DNA of 64,000 nucleotides from Nothophoma quercina (lineage: Eukaryota; Ascomycota; Dothideomycetes; Pleosporales; Didymellaceae), in NCBI GenBank assembly GCA_021642125.1, contig JAKIXB010000041.1:1-64000 (forward strand), read 5' to 3'. Position 1 is the stretch's first letter. Every line of letters begins with the position of its first letter. Made by a program: the position numbers and the translations under genes. The notes under the pieces were generated by a model that was not told the origin of the DNA, did no database searches, and was given only the letters and a program-made list of their open reading frames with translations. Below, in pieces: positions 42,404-54,035 of the stretch.

Positions 42404-43280
42404 AGTTGCGAAAGGTTGCGCCGGTAGAATAAGTGGTGAAATGCTAGTTGCAATATTTTATTTCTACACTGCAGACTCGAAGCGCGTGCGACGGGAAAGA
42501 CGATGCGAGAAGGTCGACGGCGGGCGAAGCAGGACGAACAGTGGTGGTGAGCGAGGTGGGGTGTTGACAGCTGCTCGTGGAGGCGGCAAGGAAATCGTAA
42601 GGCAGGCGCGAGTTCCCAGGCGACCTACGCTGACTGATAACACGAAAGGGAAGAGAAAGGAGACAGCAAAAGGAGATGCGAAAAAGACGAGAAACGGACC
42701 CTTCGCCAAACAACGACAGGTAGCTGTTTCTGGGCTTCTTCCAACTGTGGGGTGGAGGAGAGAGAAAGGTGTCGAGGTGCTGGCGAGATGATTAGACCGG
42801 CGCCTGATGCAGCGGGCCGGTAACTAGCCCTACAGCGAGCCGCCTGTCGTAATTTACGAGCCTCGAGGTTTGATTCGTGAGTGAGCATGCAGCGGGGGTT
42901 GAGACGGAGCTGCGAACCAGTACGCGAGTCCCTTGTGGAACCTGTTTGTGCGTTGTGGGTGCTTGACAATGGGCTGACTTGAGCTTTGAGGTCCTCGGAG
43001 ACATGCAAACAATGCAATTGTGAGCTGTGCGCGAGATTGCAGTGAGCCTTGGCTGTGTATTATCGAGCTGAAGAGTGCTAGCGCATTCCTGAAGGGTACA
43101 TCGTTACCGGCATGGCTCGCGGCGACGGAAGCTTGGTGATGGAGCCCAAGGCCACTTAGCGGGGACCCTTCTTCTGAGACGTGCAGTGGCCGCCGCAGCT
43201 GTCAATCGAGCGCGCACCGCGCAAGCGTCGTTTGCGCTCACACGTCGCGCCTTCCCAGAACGCTTGCATACACCACAACA
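42404..43280. promoter_or_regulatory. Divergent promoter region
   Basis: About 880 bases between the Pub1-like gene and the acidic coiled-coil protein. A pyrimidine-rich leader on the minus strand (around 42440-42720) is typical of highly expressed fungal genes. No internal gene supported. Confidence 0.4.
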
Positions 43281-44436
43281 ATGGCGTCAGTCAAGACAGA
43301 AGCACCCGCGCAACCTGCACAGGAGCAGCCAAAGGCCCCCACGGCCCCAGGCACCCATAATCTGGAAGTGTTGCAGGGGATGCTGAACCTGGTCGTATGG
43401 ATACCCACTATAGCTTCGTAGGATACCACGCTGACCAGTCTTTCAGTTGTTGACGGCAGGTCGCTTCATCAAGGAGCACCAGGTCGGCGGCAGTGATGGC
43501 CGCATGAAGCAGGGCCTGCAGCGTGCAGTGCCTCTAGCAACCGAGCGCTTCCACGATGCCCTCGATGAGCTCGAGAACGAGGTGCGCTTGGCACAGACAG
43601 TGCTGCGAAGGGACCTTGCATTACTTAAGCAGGATCGCAAGAAGCGGGAGGCTGCAGCGAAAGAACATGAAGCACAGAGGGCGCGGGCCGCGGCCGAGTC
43701 GAGGCTCAGCGTGCATGCGAAGAAAGAAGAGGTGGCAGTAAAGGCAGAGAGCACGACACCGGCCACGCAGGCTGAACCACCACCAGTCGAGCAGCCCGCG
43801 AAGGTCTCCACACCAGAAGCAGTACCCAAGGTGGAAGACGAATCCGCGCAACCACCTGCGACAGACACAACCGCTGCACCGCCTGCAGATCCTCTATTTG
43901 ACGAAATGACCAACGACGACCTTCCAGAACAAGAGTTCGATTTCGACTTCGAATTCGGCGACGCCATGGACACATCTGCCAACAATAACGATGCCGGCAA
44001 CGCGATGGACGCATCAGGGGATATGGACTTCAATCTCGACGAAGGGCCCTCTCTGTTGCGTGGCTTGGAAGACTTCGCAAACGCCAAGGGCAGTAATGAC
44101 GACAATAGCGCCAGCAACAACATGGACATCGACTTCTCCATGTCCGACCTGCCGGACGTGAGCACCGATACAAAACCCATAGTAGAGCAACCCAAACCCG
44201 CAGAGCCTGTCCAGCAACCTGCAGTGCCAGCAGACGATACGAAAGACAGCAAGCCTGTTGAAGAACCGGCAGACGTCAAAGCTGCTGTTGACACCAACGA
44301 CGCCAATAACAGCAACGACGAACCTATGGAGACCATGACCACCGACAATCTTGACGATCTGTTCAACCTCGACGACTACGATCAGGGAGGTGGTGACGAC
44401 TCGGCATTCAATGATGCGTTCTTCAACTTCGATTGA
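43281..44436 (+). CDS. Acidic coiled-coil protein, possible Mediator-type subunit
   Basis: Two exons (43281-43394, 43447-44436) with a 52-bp phase-0 intron (GTATGG..TTCAG) give 367 residues. An ordered N-terminal part, NLEVLQGMLNLVLLTAGRFI, GLQRAVPLATERFHDALDEL and a coiled coil ENEVRLAQTVLRRDLALLKQ plus KKREAAAKEHEAQRARAAAE, is followed by an almost wholly disordered tail. The tail carries repeated acidic-aromatic motifs (FDFDFEFGDAMD, DFNLDEGPS, DDLFNLDDYD) and ends in AFFNFD. Such short helical head plus acidic tail designs are typical of Mediator tail subunits or coactivators; a Med2-like identity is possible but I cannot confirm it. The Asp/Asn/Ala-rich composition also creates a 307-codon shadow frame on the other strand. 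Confidence 0.72.
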
Positions 44437-45383
44437 ACATCAAAGGTTGTCAAACCAGTTTCTCACAGTCTCGAACTGACTTTCGAGTGTTTTGTTGTTT
44501 GATACCCTCGACTTACTCGTTTAGATCTTACAAGCTTCATTGTTGTAATTGTAAGACTCAAGGTTTTAAGACAGTGGCTTAACATGAGCAATACCTTCCA
44601 CGTACACTTCTTCGTACACATTTGCTTCGATCGTCTCCCATTACGATACCCTGACAATCAAAATGCGATCTGACCACGTCGTCATAGGACTTAGCAAATA
44701 CGGTTCATGGGTGCTTCTGCTTGTGGTAGTACCTTGGTCCAGCCATAACTCCAGATACTTCGGCACACGCTCGATGTATAGTATTCACAACCTGCTCAAA
44801 CCAAATGACTTCCTTCAGACTTGCTAAATAAACTTTGTACATTGCTAGTCAAAACTTACCAACACGCTCCAGCAGAACTTCGCCCTCTTTGCCCGCGCCT
44901 TCCACGTCATCAAACCAAGAACTATCATCAAGCACGCAAATCTCGGAGCAAGGAAGAGGTAGACAGGAGGAGAAGGGAGGAGAAGGTTGATAGTGGATGT
45001 GATATTCTTTTGGTTAATATCTATTACAGCGACCTCACAAGCAGCTACCGGGACCCAAGAGATACTCATAGTAGTTCAGGAAGTAATTCGGGCAGTTCAA
45101 AAGGCAGCTCCGGCGACTCAGGCAGTGACTCAGGCTGCGATGGGGGTAGCGACTAGGTACCACTGACACACAAAGGAGGCGCTCTTCATTCGTCAATTGC
45201 GCTACTTCCGTTGAGCACATGGCGACTCTCCACGCAAAGACAGCTGACTAGGCGACTAATCGTCCGTACTGATCGCTCACTGCAGTTCTCTGCACTTCTG
45301 ACATACCGTCAGATAGTCCCCCGATTTCGCCCACACCACTGGGCCTCTTCGAGCTTTAGGCGGACGAACTCAACATCACAAGT
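44437..45383. other. Intergenic region with Ser/Gly-rich frame
   Basis: About 950 bases. A forward frame at 44821-45156 exists mainly because of a low-complexity 3' end, listed below. No supported gene. Confidence 0.4.
45063..45150 (+). repeat. Low-complexity imperfect repeat (AGTTCAGG / GACTCAGGC type)
   Basis: Short imperfect units of the form agttcagg and gactcaggcagt recur; in one frame they read as Ser/Gly/Asp repeats (SSSGSNSGSSKGSSGDSGSD). This is simple sequence and may have nothing to do with coding. Confidence 0.5.
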
Positions 45384-45872
45384 TCAGACTTCTTTCAGAA
45401 GGCCTTGTGCATTCGATACCACAGGATTGTTCTCGTCTTCAACTTCCTCCCTGGCCTTGTCTGAACTAATCTTCTCCGCGCACTGTCCAGCAACCACTTC
45501 CTCCTTTAGCATACACACAACATGCATCTCCTCCCTTTTCCCCATGTCTTCCGGCGTCTTCTGCCCGAAAGTACCCGTCTCTATCCACTTCTTTACATCG
45601 CCCTTAGAGATCGTAGTCGATGTCTTGCGAGTATGCTTTGTAGTCGTGTCAGTGAGAGAGCCGGATGATAATGCATAGGCGAGCGGATGGCGGGGTGAGT
45701 GAGAGGGTGTACGAGTGGTGTTATTGTTGATTATCAGGCTAACAAGTCCTGCTTGGGTGTTGCAGCGAGGATGGGGTATGTGTTTTGGCAGGGAAAGCGG
45801 ATATTTCGCGATCGAGGCGATGGTAGTGGTGACTTGTTTGGGTGGAGGTGGTTCGCGTGGGTCGAGGGTCAT
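45384..45872 (-). CDS. Small hypothetical protein
   Basis: 162 codons on the minus strand beginning MTLDPREPPPPKQVTTTIAS. The second half is protein-like and charged: SKGDVKKWIETGTFGQKTPED, EEMHVVCMLKEEVVAGQC, AREEVEDENNPVVSNAQGL. The first half, Thr/Ser/Pro-rich (NNNTTRTPSHSPRHP), could be an unspliced intron or a disordered region. No family is recognised and no secretion signal is visible. It is among the more plausible of the small frames between 44.5 and 50 kb. Confidence 0.42.
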   Translation of the reverse strand: MTLDPREPPPPKQVTTTIASIAKYPLSLPKHIPHPRCNTQAGLVSLIINNNTTRTPSHSPRHPLAYALSSGSLTDTTTKHTRKTSTTISKGDVKKWIETGTFGQKTPEDMGKREEMHVVCMLKEEVVAGQCAEKISSDKAREEVEDENNPVVSNAQGLLKEV

Positions 45873-46256
45873 ATTGAAGGATGCACGTTTTAGTTGAATG
45901 GTTGATGTTGGCTGATGGGAATGGCACGATTTTGAGTTTGAGAGACAGGTTGCTGTGCAATGTTGATGTGCATAATGATGTTGGGCTGCGCTTGGTCAGT
46001 GAAAGGCCAGCTTGAGTCTCTATGGCAGGACAACTGGAGGCGCTTGCAGGAGTATTTCCACTGTCACTCGTGCTCATACTACGAATGAAAATCTTCCTCC
46101 GGAGGTTTCCATTTCTTCAATTATCCTCATTGCATACCTTCAGTACGTTGTCTTTCTGTAAGATGGGCAATTATGTACGTGACTGTGGAGTCTGCAGCGA
46201 CGCTGCGAGACCAGCACTTACTCTGCCCGTTGAAGATCCCTCTACGTAAGCAATTG
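45873..46256. other. Short spacer
   Basis: About 380 bases with overlapping short frames and nothing recognisable. Confidence 0.35.
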
Positions 46257-46661
46257 TCAGTCCCAAGGCCGACAGTCTAAGAACTTATTCCCGCAGATCT
46301 GTCCCCATCGTCCACCAAAAAGATCCAGGATCCAAAATTGCCCGGTGACAACCGAGAACCACGAGATGGAGCAGTACAGACCAACCCATACATAGTACAG
46401 AGCTGCCCTAGCAGTATGGTTGACAATCGGGACAGCGAGGGGGCTCATTGGCGAAGACAGGAGGGGCGAACACAGCAGTACCACAGTCAACGCAGTAACC
46501 GAGAGGACGATCTGGGTCTGGCGCATGTTGGATGTAGAGAGAGTCGAAGTCCTCTGTTGTGACGGAAGGTGAGCTTTCTGGCCGGTTGCGTGGTTGGGAG
46601 AAGGTGGTGTATCGTTGCTGTGGGAGAGTGGCATTGTGAAGGAGTCGATGGTGAAGTGCAT
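46257..46661 (-). CDS. Small membrane protein, hypothetical
   Basis: 134 codons. A hydrophilic N-terminus (DSFTMPLSHSNDTPPSPNHA) is followed by two hydrophobic segments, IVLSVTALTVVLLCSPLLS and AALYYVWVGLYCSISWFSVV, and a C-terminus with two cysteines (GQICGNKFLDCRPWD). This could be a two-helix membrane protein. No homologous family is known to me. Confidence 0.4.
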   Translation of the reverse strand: MHFTIDSFTMPLSHSNDTPPSPNHATGQKAHLPSQQRTSTLSTSNMRQTQIVLSVTALTVVLLCSPLLSSPMSPLAVPIVNHTARAALYYVWVGLYCSISWFSVVTGQFWILDLFGGRWGQICGNKFLDCRPWD

Positions 46662-49600
46662 CGACGCGTTGAGTGAAGTTATATGGCTGGTCGTCGCTAA
46701 TGTGGTTTGTGTTTATCTGCTCGTTTGCTCTTGCATCGTTGTATGTGCTCGTGTCTCCGTTTGCTGATTGTGAGTGAGGTGACTTTGCAGGCTCAGGTGC
46801 GGTTGAAGTTTGTTTGTCGTTACTCGATTAAGTAGGCACACTTTTTCGCATCGGTAGGCTCATAGTAGCGAGAGCAGTGACAATGGCGCGAATGTTGTCT
46901 ATCCCTTGCTCAGAGGTTATGCGTATATTAGACATCGTAGTATGATTTGAAGTTGGTTATTGGATATGCTATGTTGGACGTGTCCTTTCGAGCCCTTTTG
47001 TAGTTCTTTTACAAAGCACACTGTGAAATTCGAGCATGTCAGCTTAGGAGACAGTGGCTTGATACGTTCGTAGCAACCATGTACCTGCCCATTCTCGCCT
47101 CCGGACCACAGACCCACATCTGCCCTGCCGCAGTCCACAACAGAGGAAGAAGATCCGTTTCATCACCACTCTCGACACTCTATCATCATTGCGTGTCTGA
47201 AAGACACGTAGAGCTTTCCACCTCTGCCCTCATAACATCTTGCTCTTACTGAGATGAAACATGGCCAGCCAGATGAGATGGAATGGTGCATGAATCATCA
47301 GTGTGAAGGGGCTAGACTTGATATAGCTCTGCAACAAGGCAGGTGAATGGTGTAGATGTTTCGCCGGCAGATTGGTGAGATGAAGGAACGCGTGCCCGGG
47401 TGCGTCGAAGAGCAGCATGGCGATACCCGACAGGAATATAACGTTGGCGAAACAGAGGCGTGATATTGACATATAGGTATGGTCGCCGAACCAAATTTTT
47501 TATATGCAGTATCTGGACTACGGATCGGATGGAGGACAGAAGCGTGCTTGTAGCGTTATGAGAGGCGAGAATGATGAAGGAGATTTGACTGTGGTGGTGT
47601 TTCGAGGACTTAGATTGGGAACAGTAGATCTGTGCGCGAGTATCGAGAGAGTAGCTGAGGTGACAGTGAGACTCACGTATAGGATGAGGGTAATGTGCAA
47701 CCCATTTCGAAGGGCTTTCATTGACCATGGCAATGGTGGCACGGTGGTGTTTGACCTGGTGATATCGAGTTGGAGAGCAGGGCCCGTCTCATTGAATGTA
47801 TAAGTACAAGTTTCCACGAACTGTGAGCTGTTCAATTTTGCCATGTTTGGTGTCATTGCGCTTCAAGAGACTTGTCGTCTGCCCAGCACTCGACCTGTGC
47901 CGAAGAGCCGCAGCAAGACCCTACCACAGTAACAGCGTTTCTCTACATCCACTAGTCAACTTCGAATCACCCTCAGGCAATCAGGGCAAGGCTATACTTC
48001 AGCAACTTCCGCTTCAGCAATACCTGCGAAAGCAAAGACAAGTCTATGCCCGTCACAGGATCGGAAAAGCGGGCCATGTGAGACCCCTGACAAACGAGAG
48101 AGGTCTTTTGACACTGTGCGTATGGTAGAGCGTGTGATCAGGGAGTATCCGTCATGGCGTCCGACCTGTTTCAACTTTTGTTAGTATAACGAGCACTTGC
48201 TCTCAGCCTTCCGTCTTCCAAAGCGTATATGAATGATATACAAAGCTCATATGAGGCTCAACCTACTGTATAGCGCGTTGCAGTTTCTTCACTGTCGTTG
48301 GATCCATAGAGTGATTTCTCGACCCAGTGCAAAATCGCGGACACTGCATGTAGAAGCCTTGGATATGATGGGTGAGTCGCGTTGGTCATGCTCGCGTTGA
48401 CGCCCGTCGTGTACCAAACATCAGCACTCCTGATCTCATCAAGGAGAAAAGTCCGCACCGTCTATTCTGCATGGAGGTAGCATTCAATATTGTCTGCATC
48501 GTGTTATCTCTCGCAACTCGCGTAGCAGTCGCGCCAAGGTGGTTGCTGTCATAATACCAAACTTTCTACGCCCTGCCACTAGTTTCGAGACACTCCAGTC
48601 GAGCTTCCCAGAATAGTGTGCCGGTCTCCGCGGAGCTCGATATCTTGGTTGTACCGATGGAAGTCATGATGTTCTAATGGTCAGTTGAACACAACGATAT
48701 CGGTTCGCGAGCGTCTAGAGACGTTGCTGATGCTGCTAATGCAGCCGCGCTGGAAATGGCTCGAACTACAGTCGAAAAAGGAATGTCCCTCGCGCCCTAA
48801 ACACCACGCAGCGAGCCACTTCCTGCAACACGGATCTGGATCCCGCTCGACCCCAGGGTCTGGCTTTGGTATTCCTCCAAACTTTCAGGGCCTTTGTTCG
48901 ACTGTGTGACCTGATATGCTGTGGCGGCGGAGTGGCGTCCGGTTGGTTGGAAATCGATCGCGACGACCGACACCGATGATAGACGGTGAATGCGATGCTG
49001 GTCCTGTCAGGCAAAGGCGGCATCGTCCTGCATCATTCTCCAGAGCTTGTTCGTGCGAACACGAAAGAGCGAAAATTTTGAGGAGATTTGCTTTATTGTA
49101 TTCGTGTTCGGTTTGATGTCGCCGACCGTTTGACATGACGATGCTGATCCTGACTAACCGGAGTTGCAGAACAGATTAGCAGTAGATCTGTCGAATGCCG
49201 CGCGAATTAGAGTCGCAGTTTCAGCTTCGTGTCAGCACCGATTAGCTTTCTGCCGTTCGCTATACGGCTCACCACCATACATCATGCATGTGGCCCGTTC
49301 AAGATCTGTATGAAGTCGAGATCCATCATGGTCAGCAACACCAATGTCAGTCTCGAGCATGTCCTGTAAGTCTCAAGCACTCGTCATGGTAGCGACCCAG
49401 ATTCGCAGTCCAGATTCCCATACAGCAGATTGCCATGTCGTACCTTCAAAGTCTGGCTCAGCCTAAAAATTGTCTGCTGACTCGTGATAGCGCCCTGGCG
49501 GCAGTCCCCGGATCGCTGCATGCTGGGCGCAGCAAATCGAAAGCTGAAGGACTTGTCTCCGTTACGCTTGTCACGAGGCTGAGTGGCGTGCAGAATCGTT

Positions 49601-50458
49601 CACTTCCTCTAGCGCACTGTGGGGAAACGTGGAGTGGCTAGGTCATTCTAGTGCAATGCGTCGCTCGCTCGGATCGCGGATGCGATTCGGTGGTGGTTGC
49701 TCGGAAATCCCTCGTCCTAGAGGTGTGGTGTCGAACGTAATTTGGAATAAGGCTGTTTGCTGGTGGTGAGTTGCGACCTCTGCTCCAGCAGGCAAACATA
49801 GCAGGGCACGTAGACGAAGACAGTATGAATGGTGTTTGATAGTGATAGATTTTTCGTGATTGCGGGATCGTAATGAAAGTCAAAACGAATCGACTTCAGT
49901 CCCTTACCAGACTCCAGAGCTACCCAAACCCGTTCCAAAACCCATATGTGTGAGGTCTTTCGTGACATCGTAGCAGACATAGACGGCTTTGCAACGGTCG
50001 AGGCCATGAGCAAGCCTGTTCTATGTTGCTTCTCATGCAGAACGTAGACTCTTGACGCTCGTTTTGATACAGATCCCATCTTTTTGCCAACAACCGAATG
50101 TCCTTATAAGAGGAACGCCGTACACCATTGTCTCGAGTACAAACCGAAGCAGGCGCTCAAAGTGTGAAAGAAAGGCGAGAACTTGGTCACGATCGTACGT
50201 GACATAGTTTTCGTATAGGTTGTACAAGAATGACAAAACGAACAACGGTTAGTAGTGGAAGCGGTGCGAGTTGATCCAAGGATTACATCGCAACGACAGC
50301 CTGCAGGAAAGTAGTGATTGGTGGTTTCTTTTGAATGATCCAGTACGGGTACGTTGTGGACCAGCTGGAGATTTCAGCAATTCGTGTCATCGTCATGGGC
50401 AGTAACGTGTATGTGTGGAGCCGAGAGTATGTATACGATAGCGTTTCGAATGGTAGAT
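46662..50458. other. Gene-poor region with scattered doubtful minus-strand frames
   Basis: About 3.8 kb without a gene I can fully support. Candidates, all minus strand, are: 47856-47518 (112 codons, MKALRNGLHITLILY just before a good GTGAGT donor), 47472-47230 (80 codons, hydrophobic, with a TATAAAA-type sequence about 25 bases before its ATG), 48458-48258 (66 codons, LHAVSAILHWVEKSLYG), and 50245-49717, where protein-like sequence (FLYNLYENYVTYDRDQVLAFL, then HIWVLERVWVALESGKGLKS) changes phase once. They may be exons of short lineage-specific genes or decayed copies. Confidence 0.3.
47518..47856 (-). CDS. Possible short membrane or secreted protein (doubtful)
   Basis: 112 codons. QFVETCTYTFNETGPALQL has the look of an extracellular strand region, and LHITLILYVSLTVTSATLSIL is a single hydrophobic segment. 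A GTGAGT donor lies right after LILY, so the real protein may splice onward, but I found no acceptor giving a sensible continuation. Three N-glycosylation sequons. No family recognised. Confidence 0.27.
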   Translation of the reverse strand: MTPNMAKLNSSQFVETCTYTFNETGPALQLDITRSNTTVPPLPWSMKALRNGLHITLILYVSLTVTSATLSILAHRSTVPNLSPRNTTTVKSPSSFSPLITLQARFCPPSDP

Positions 50459-53400
50459 TTACGATGGGTGACCAAGAACCGAGTTTTCGGCCCGCTGGTT
50501 GATGCAATGGGCATGTGCTTCCAAAGCGCGTGCCTGCACTTGCGTGACTGCTGCTCAAGTTAGCTGTTGTCTCCCTTACTAGGACCAACTTGACTTACCG
50601 GGCCAAACAGCAGCCTTTGATAGCATGTAGGACGTAACCATCAAAAGCTTTGTGCCGAACCCGCAACGACCCATGCCTGAGATGCCAGGGACCGAGTTAA
50701 TTAGGTTATTGCAAGAGATGTCATAGGCCATCTTCATATCAGCGTTGTGCAGGATATCCGAGATTTTCTGAAGCAACTTGATATCTTCCTCCTCAAGGTG
50801 CATAATTGCAGGTACTGTGGAGTAGTCGATCTCGTCTCTCCCAAGCACACCTAGGTAGCGACCAACACGATCTTGGACAGTCGCTACCCATTCGGCAAGC
50901 ACTTGTGCACAATCGAAGGTGCATAGTGCAGACGAATTTGGTAGCTCCCTGGCGGTGAACTCAGCATAGGTAGCACCAAGCTTATCCGCCATGGACAGTG
51001 AGTCAGCGGCATAGAAGGCGGCCTTGCGCAGATGCCTTTCGCGTTTCGAAGACGGTTGGATGTTGACTTGTCCGCCGAAACCAACCCCGTCAAGCTGTTG
51101 GGCGAGTTGACCGCCAGGAGACGATGCCTTTCCTGAGTCACATCGTTCGGGGGTTCCGTCCGCCTGAGCCACGATATCCACTCCCTTGGCGAGCTCGTTC
51201 GCCATGCCATCGAAGTCTCGCTGCCACAAGAGCTCCTTTGCTCGTGAAAGGTTCACAAACAGGCGGACGTAGGCCAGATCCAACAAGGGTATGCAGTCTG
51301 CAGATAACGGACCGAAAGGACTAGGTCGCTCGATGCTGTGGTTGGGATTGGCCCTCCAAGCGGCCTGCCAAGCCTTCAAAGCAGGTTCGACCTGGGCGTG
51401 CATGGCCTCTGTTTCTTGGGTCTTCCACAAACGACCGGTGTGTCTTTGCCGAGTTTCCCAAATGTAGACATGCAGTGCGTTGATCAGAATATAGCAGCCA
51501 AAAGTGCTGGGCTGGATTTCACTCTCCATCTGATCGTTCAGGGCACTGCCTCCAAATGGCTGAGCATATGCGTTTTGCGCGCGAGAAGCCCCTTGGCGAG
51601 TGCTTGCTTCGAGCAAGTAGGTCATAGCAGCGTTGAAAGACAGGTCCCTGGACTGAGCGAGCATCGAGCCACCCATAGCCATCCACGCGTGTGCGTTCTC
51701 CGCAGACCAGAGGTCCTCTTCACAGGGTAGGTCGAGTCGGATCTCCGAGTTCAGTATCCGTGGAGCGTGCGCGTATGCCGATACGAGTAGACTGGACATG
51801 GAAAAAACAGCGTAGTATGTCCTCTTCTTCTCTTCAGCCTTCTTCCACTGTATCCACCGGCTATGATCGTCAAGCATATCAGCAGGTGAATCAGCATGGC
51901 CGTTCAAGTCGTCAGTCATTGGCATATCTTCGCCGTTGGGATGAGCTGGCGGGCTTTGCGTCATCTTCTCGGGCACTGCGGGCTTGTCAAGTCCAGCGGC
52001 TTTGGCAAGACTGACCAAGGCTGCACAGTGGGTGCTCGCGACCTCGGCAGCCTGTCGGTCACCGCAGTTATGACCGAATATAAGGTTGAGCAACATCGCC
52101 TGAACCAGCCATAGCGGGGGTTTGTTGATCGACTCGTTTGCTGCACTAGGGCCGTTGACTGCAGCTGTGAGTCCTGCTCTACGACGTTCGTCAAGGTAGA
52201 ACAGGATCAACTTTTTGGCAGCTTCGAACAGCTCCTTCGCGACAACTTGGTCGAACTCGTATAGAGCACCAATAGCAGCCATGGCAAGGATCAGACAACC
52301 ACCACCACCAACCATGCCATCATGGTTGTAACTGCCAGCATTGCGGAGCTGGTATGTGAAGGCTGGAGTGTCGAAAGAAAGCGTTGGGATATGCAAGAAC
52401 GGCATGTGAGGGTGAAAGTATAGAATGTAGGCGTTCACGTAACGCTGAATGTCCATTGTGCTTGGCAGTTGCGCCACATGGCCTTGAGCTGACAACGGAG
52501 AGCTGATATGGGTTTGCGAAAATCGACGTTGCGGGTTGCCTACAGAAAGAGCTTGTTGCAGATTGGCCATCAAAGCCTGCCGTGTCGCATCTGTGATGGT
52601 CTCAGTAGACACTGATGTCACAGAGCTGTGTCGTGCGCTGCCGTTCATGGACGCCGAGGATATGCTGCCGGCATCAGATTGAAAGGTCATGGGGGCCTGG
52701 AAATACTGATTTGGCATACCGGGGATACCTGCTGAGGGACTGATTGCTGAAAGAGGAGGTGGAGAAGTGATATAGAAATCATTCTGCACAGCAGGATCTG
52801 CGAGTTCTTGTGTTGGCATAGTGTTGATCATCAACTCAGGGAATACGGGTGCCATAGCGTCTGTGTAGGCCAAGGGGTTGACATGCGCATGGTTTGGCAT
52901 TGGGTTGTGCCACATAGCTGCGGAAGTCGGCTGACCTGACCCGTCCAACATGACCTCGTTGAAAGCACCCTGACTAGCGGTGCTAATGGCTGACGGAGAT
53001 GAACCTTCGATGGCGTTTTCATTCGAGAACATCATCGAATTATCCATGCCCGTGTTCCAGGCAAAGTCGTCCTCTTCAATTGGGTTGTTCCCAGCAAAGG
53101 GGTTGGCAAACTGTCTGAAGGGCGACTGTGGGTGAGCGAGGTTGCCATTGAAGTGGTGCAGTTGGTTGGGATTGATGGTTGAGCCGGATGACGCGCCGAA
53201 GAACTTCTCGAGCTCGAGATCGTCAGGCCCAGGTGCTCCTTGTATTGGTGCAGTGCGAAGCCCACCTCCACCCATGCTCCCAAAGCCAAGGTGCGTGTCT
53301 AGCCGCGGCAGTCCATGAGGTTGCCCGTGGTTCCCCACCGCCGTGGACATGCCTCTGTAGTCAAATTGACTGGGGCCTCCGATACCAGACAGACTAGCAT

Positions 53401-54035
53401 GGTGAGAATGACCCATATGACCTCCGTTCCTCCCTGGTATTGTTGCAAGGTGATGCTGGAGAAATTGTGTGTCGACGTGGCTCATGGTCATGGCACGCGG
53501 CCTCATGGTTGCCGTGCCAGGGACGATGCTGCTAGCATTGCTGGATACGGAGTTCTTGCGGACGCGGTTTGCGGAATTAGTGGGTGGCAGAGCGGAGGTG
53601 CTCTCTCGTCGTGCATTGCGAGGTCGTGAGGTGGTCGCGCCCTGTTGATGTAGCTTCTGTTGATGGCGTAACAGCAGATCGCGCCGCGCAAAGCACCTGG
53701 TGCATTGGGGACATTCGAAGGGTTTCTCCTTGGTGTGAGATCGCTCGTGGCGCTTCAGGTGTTCTAGTCGCGCAAAAGAGCGGGTGCACGTCGTGCAGAC
53801 GTGCGGTCGTGGCTTGTCGGTCTTCGGTGGAGGAAACGTGGTGGCCGGAGGTTGTATGGTTTCTGGTTTTGCTGTTTGTACAGAGGCTGTGGTAAAGAAC
53901 TGTGGTCAGCCTTGAAAGATGCTTTCGGGTAGTGCGTTGCCTACTATTGCTGCTGCCGCCATTGCTGCTCCCTGATTCGTCGCTCGGTAGGTTCACTGGC
54001 CCTGTGGGGCTGTTTTCGTCTGGCTGGTTCGACAT
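50459..54035 (-). CDS. C2H2 zinc-finger transcription factor with fungal TF domain (ADR1-type fingers)
   Basis: Three exons (54035-53945, 53886-50599, 50550-50459) with introns of 58 and 48 bp give 1156 residues. Exon 1 codes an acidic, Ser-rich start. Two adjacent C2H2 fingers follow at ~59-82 and ~87-110 (VCTTCTRSFARLEHLKRHERSH, then FECPQCTRCFARRDLLLRHQQ); the RLEHLKRH/RRDLLLRH recognition helices are those of ADR1/AmdX-like regulators that bind GGGG-type sites. A long disordered stretch follows, and from ~400 a fungal-specific transcription-factor (Zn2Cys6-partner) domain: YVNAYILYFHPHMPFLHIPTL, LILAMAAIGALYEF, ILINALHVYIWETRQ. C2H2 plus this domain is a known fungal fusion controlling carbon, lipid or nitrogen use. 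The third exon adds AVTQVQARALEAHAH to the C-terminus. Target genes unknown. Confidence 0.87.

Noticed and set aside
43443..44366. 307-codon open frame antisense to the acidic coiled-coil gene
   Set aside because: Ser/Ala-rich product of reading Asp/Asn/Ala codons backwards; no domain and no splice logic.
44821..45156. 111-codon frame ending in a Ser/Gly repeat
   Set aside because: It is kept open by low-complexity sequence; the upstream part has no protein character.
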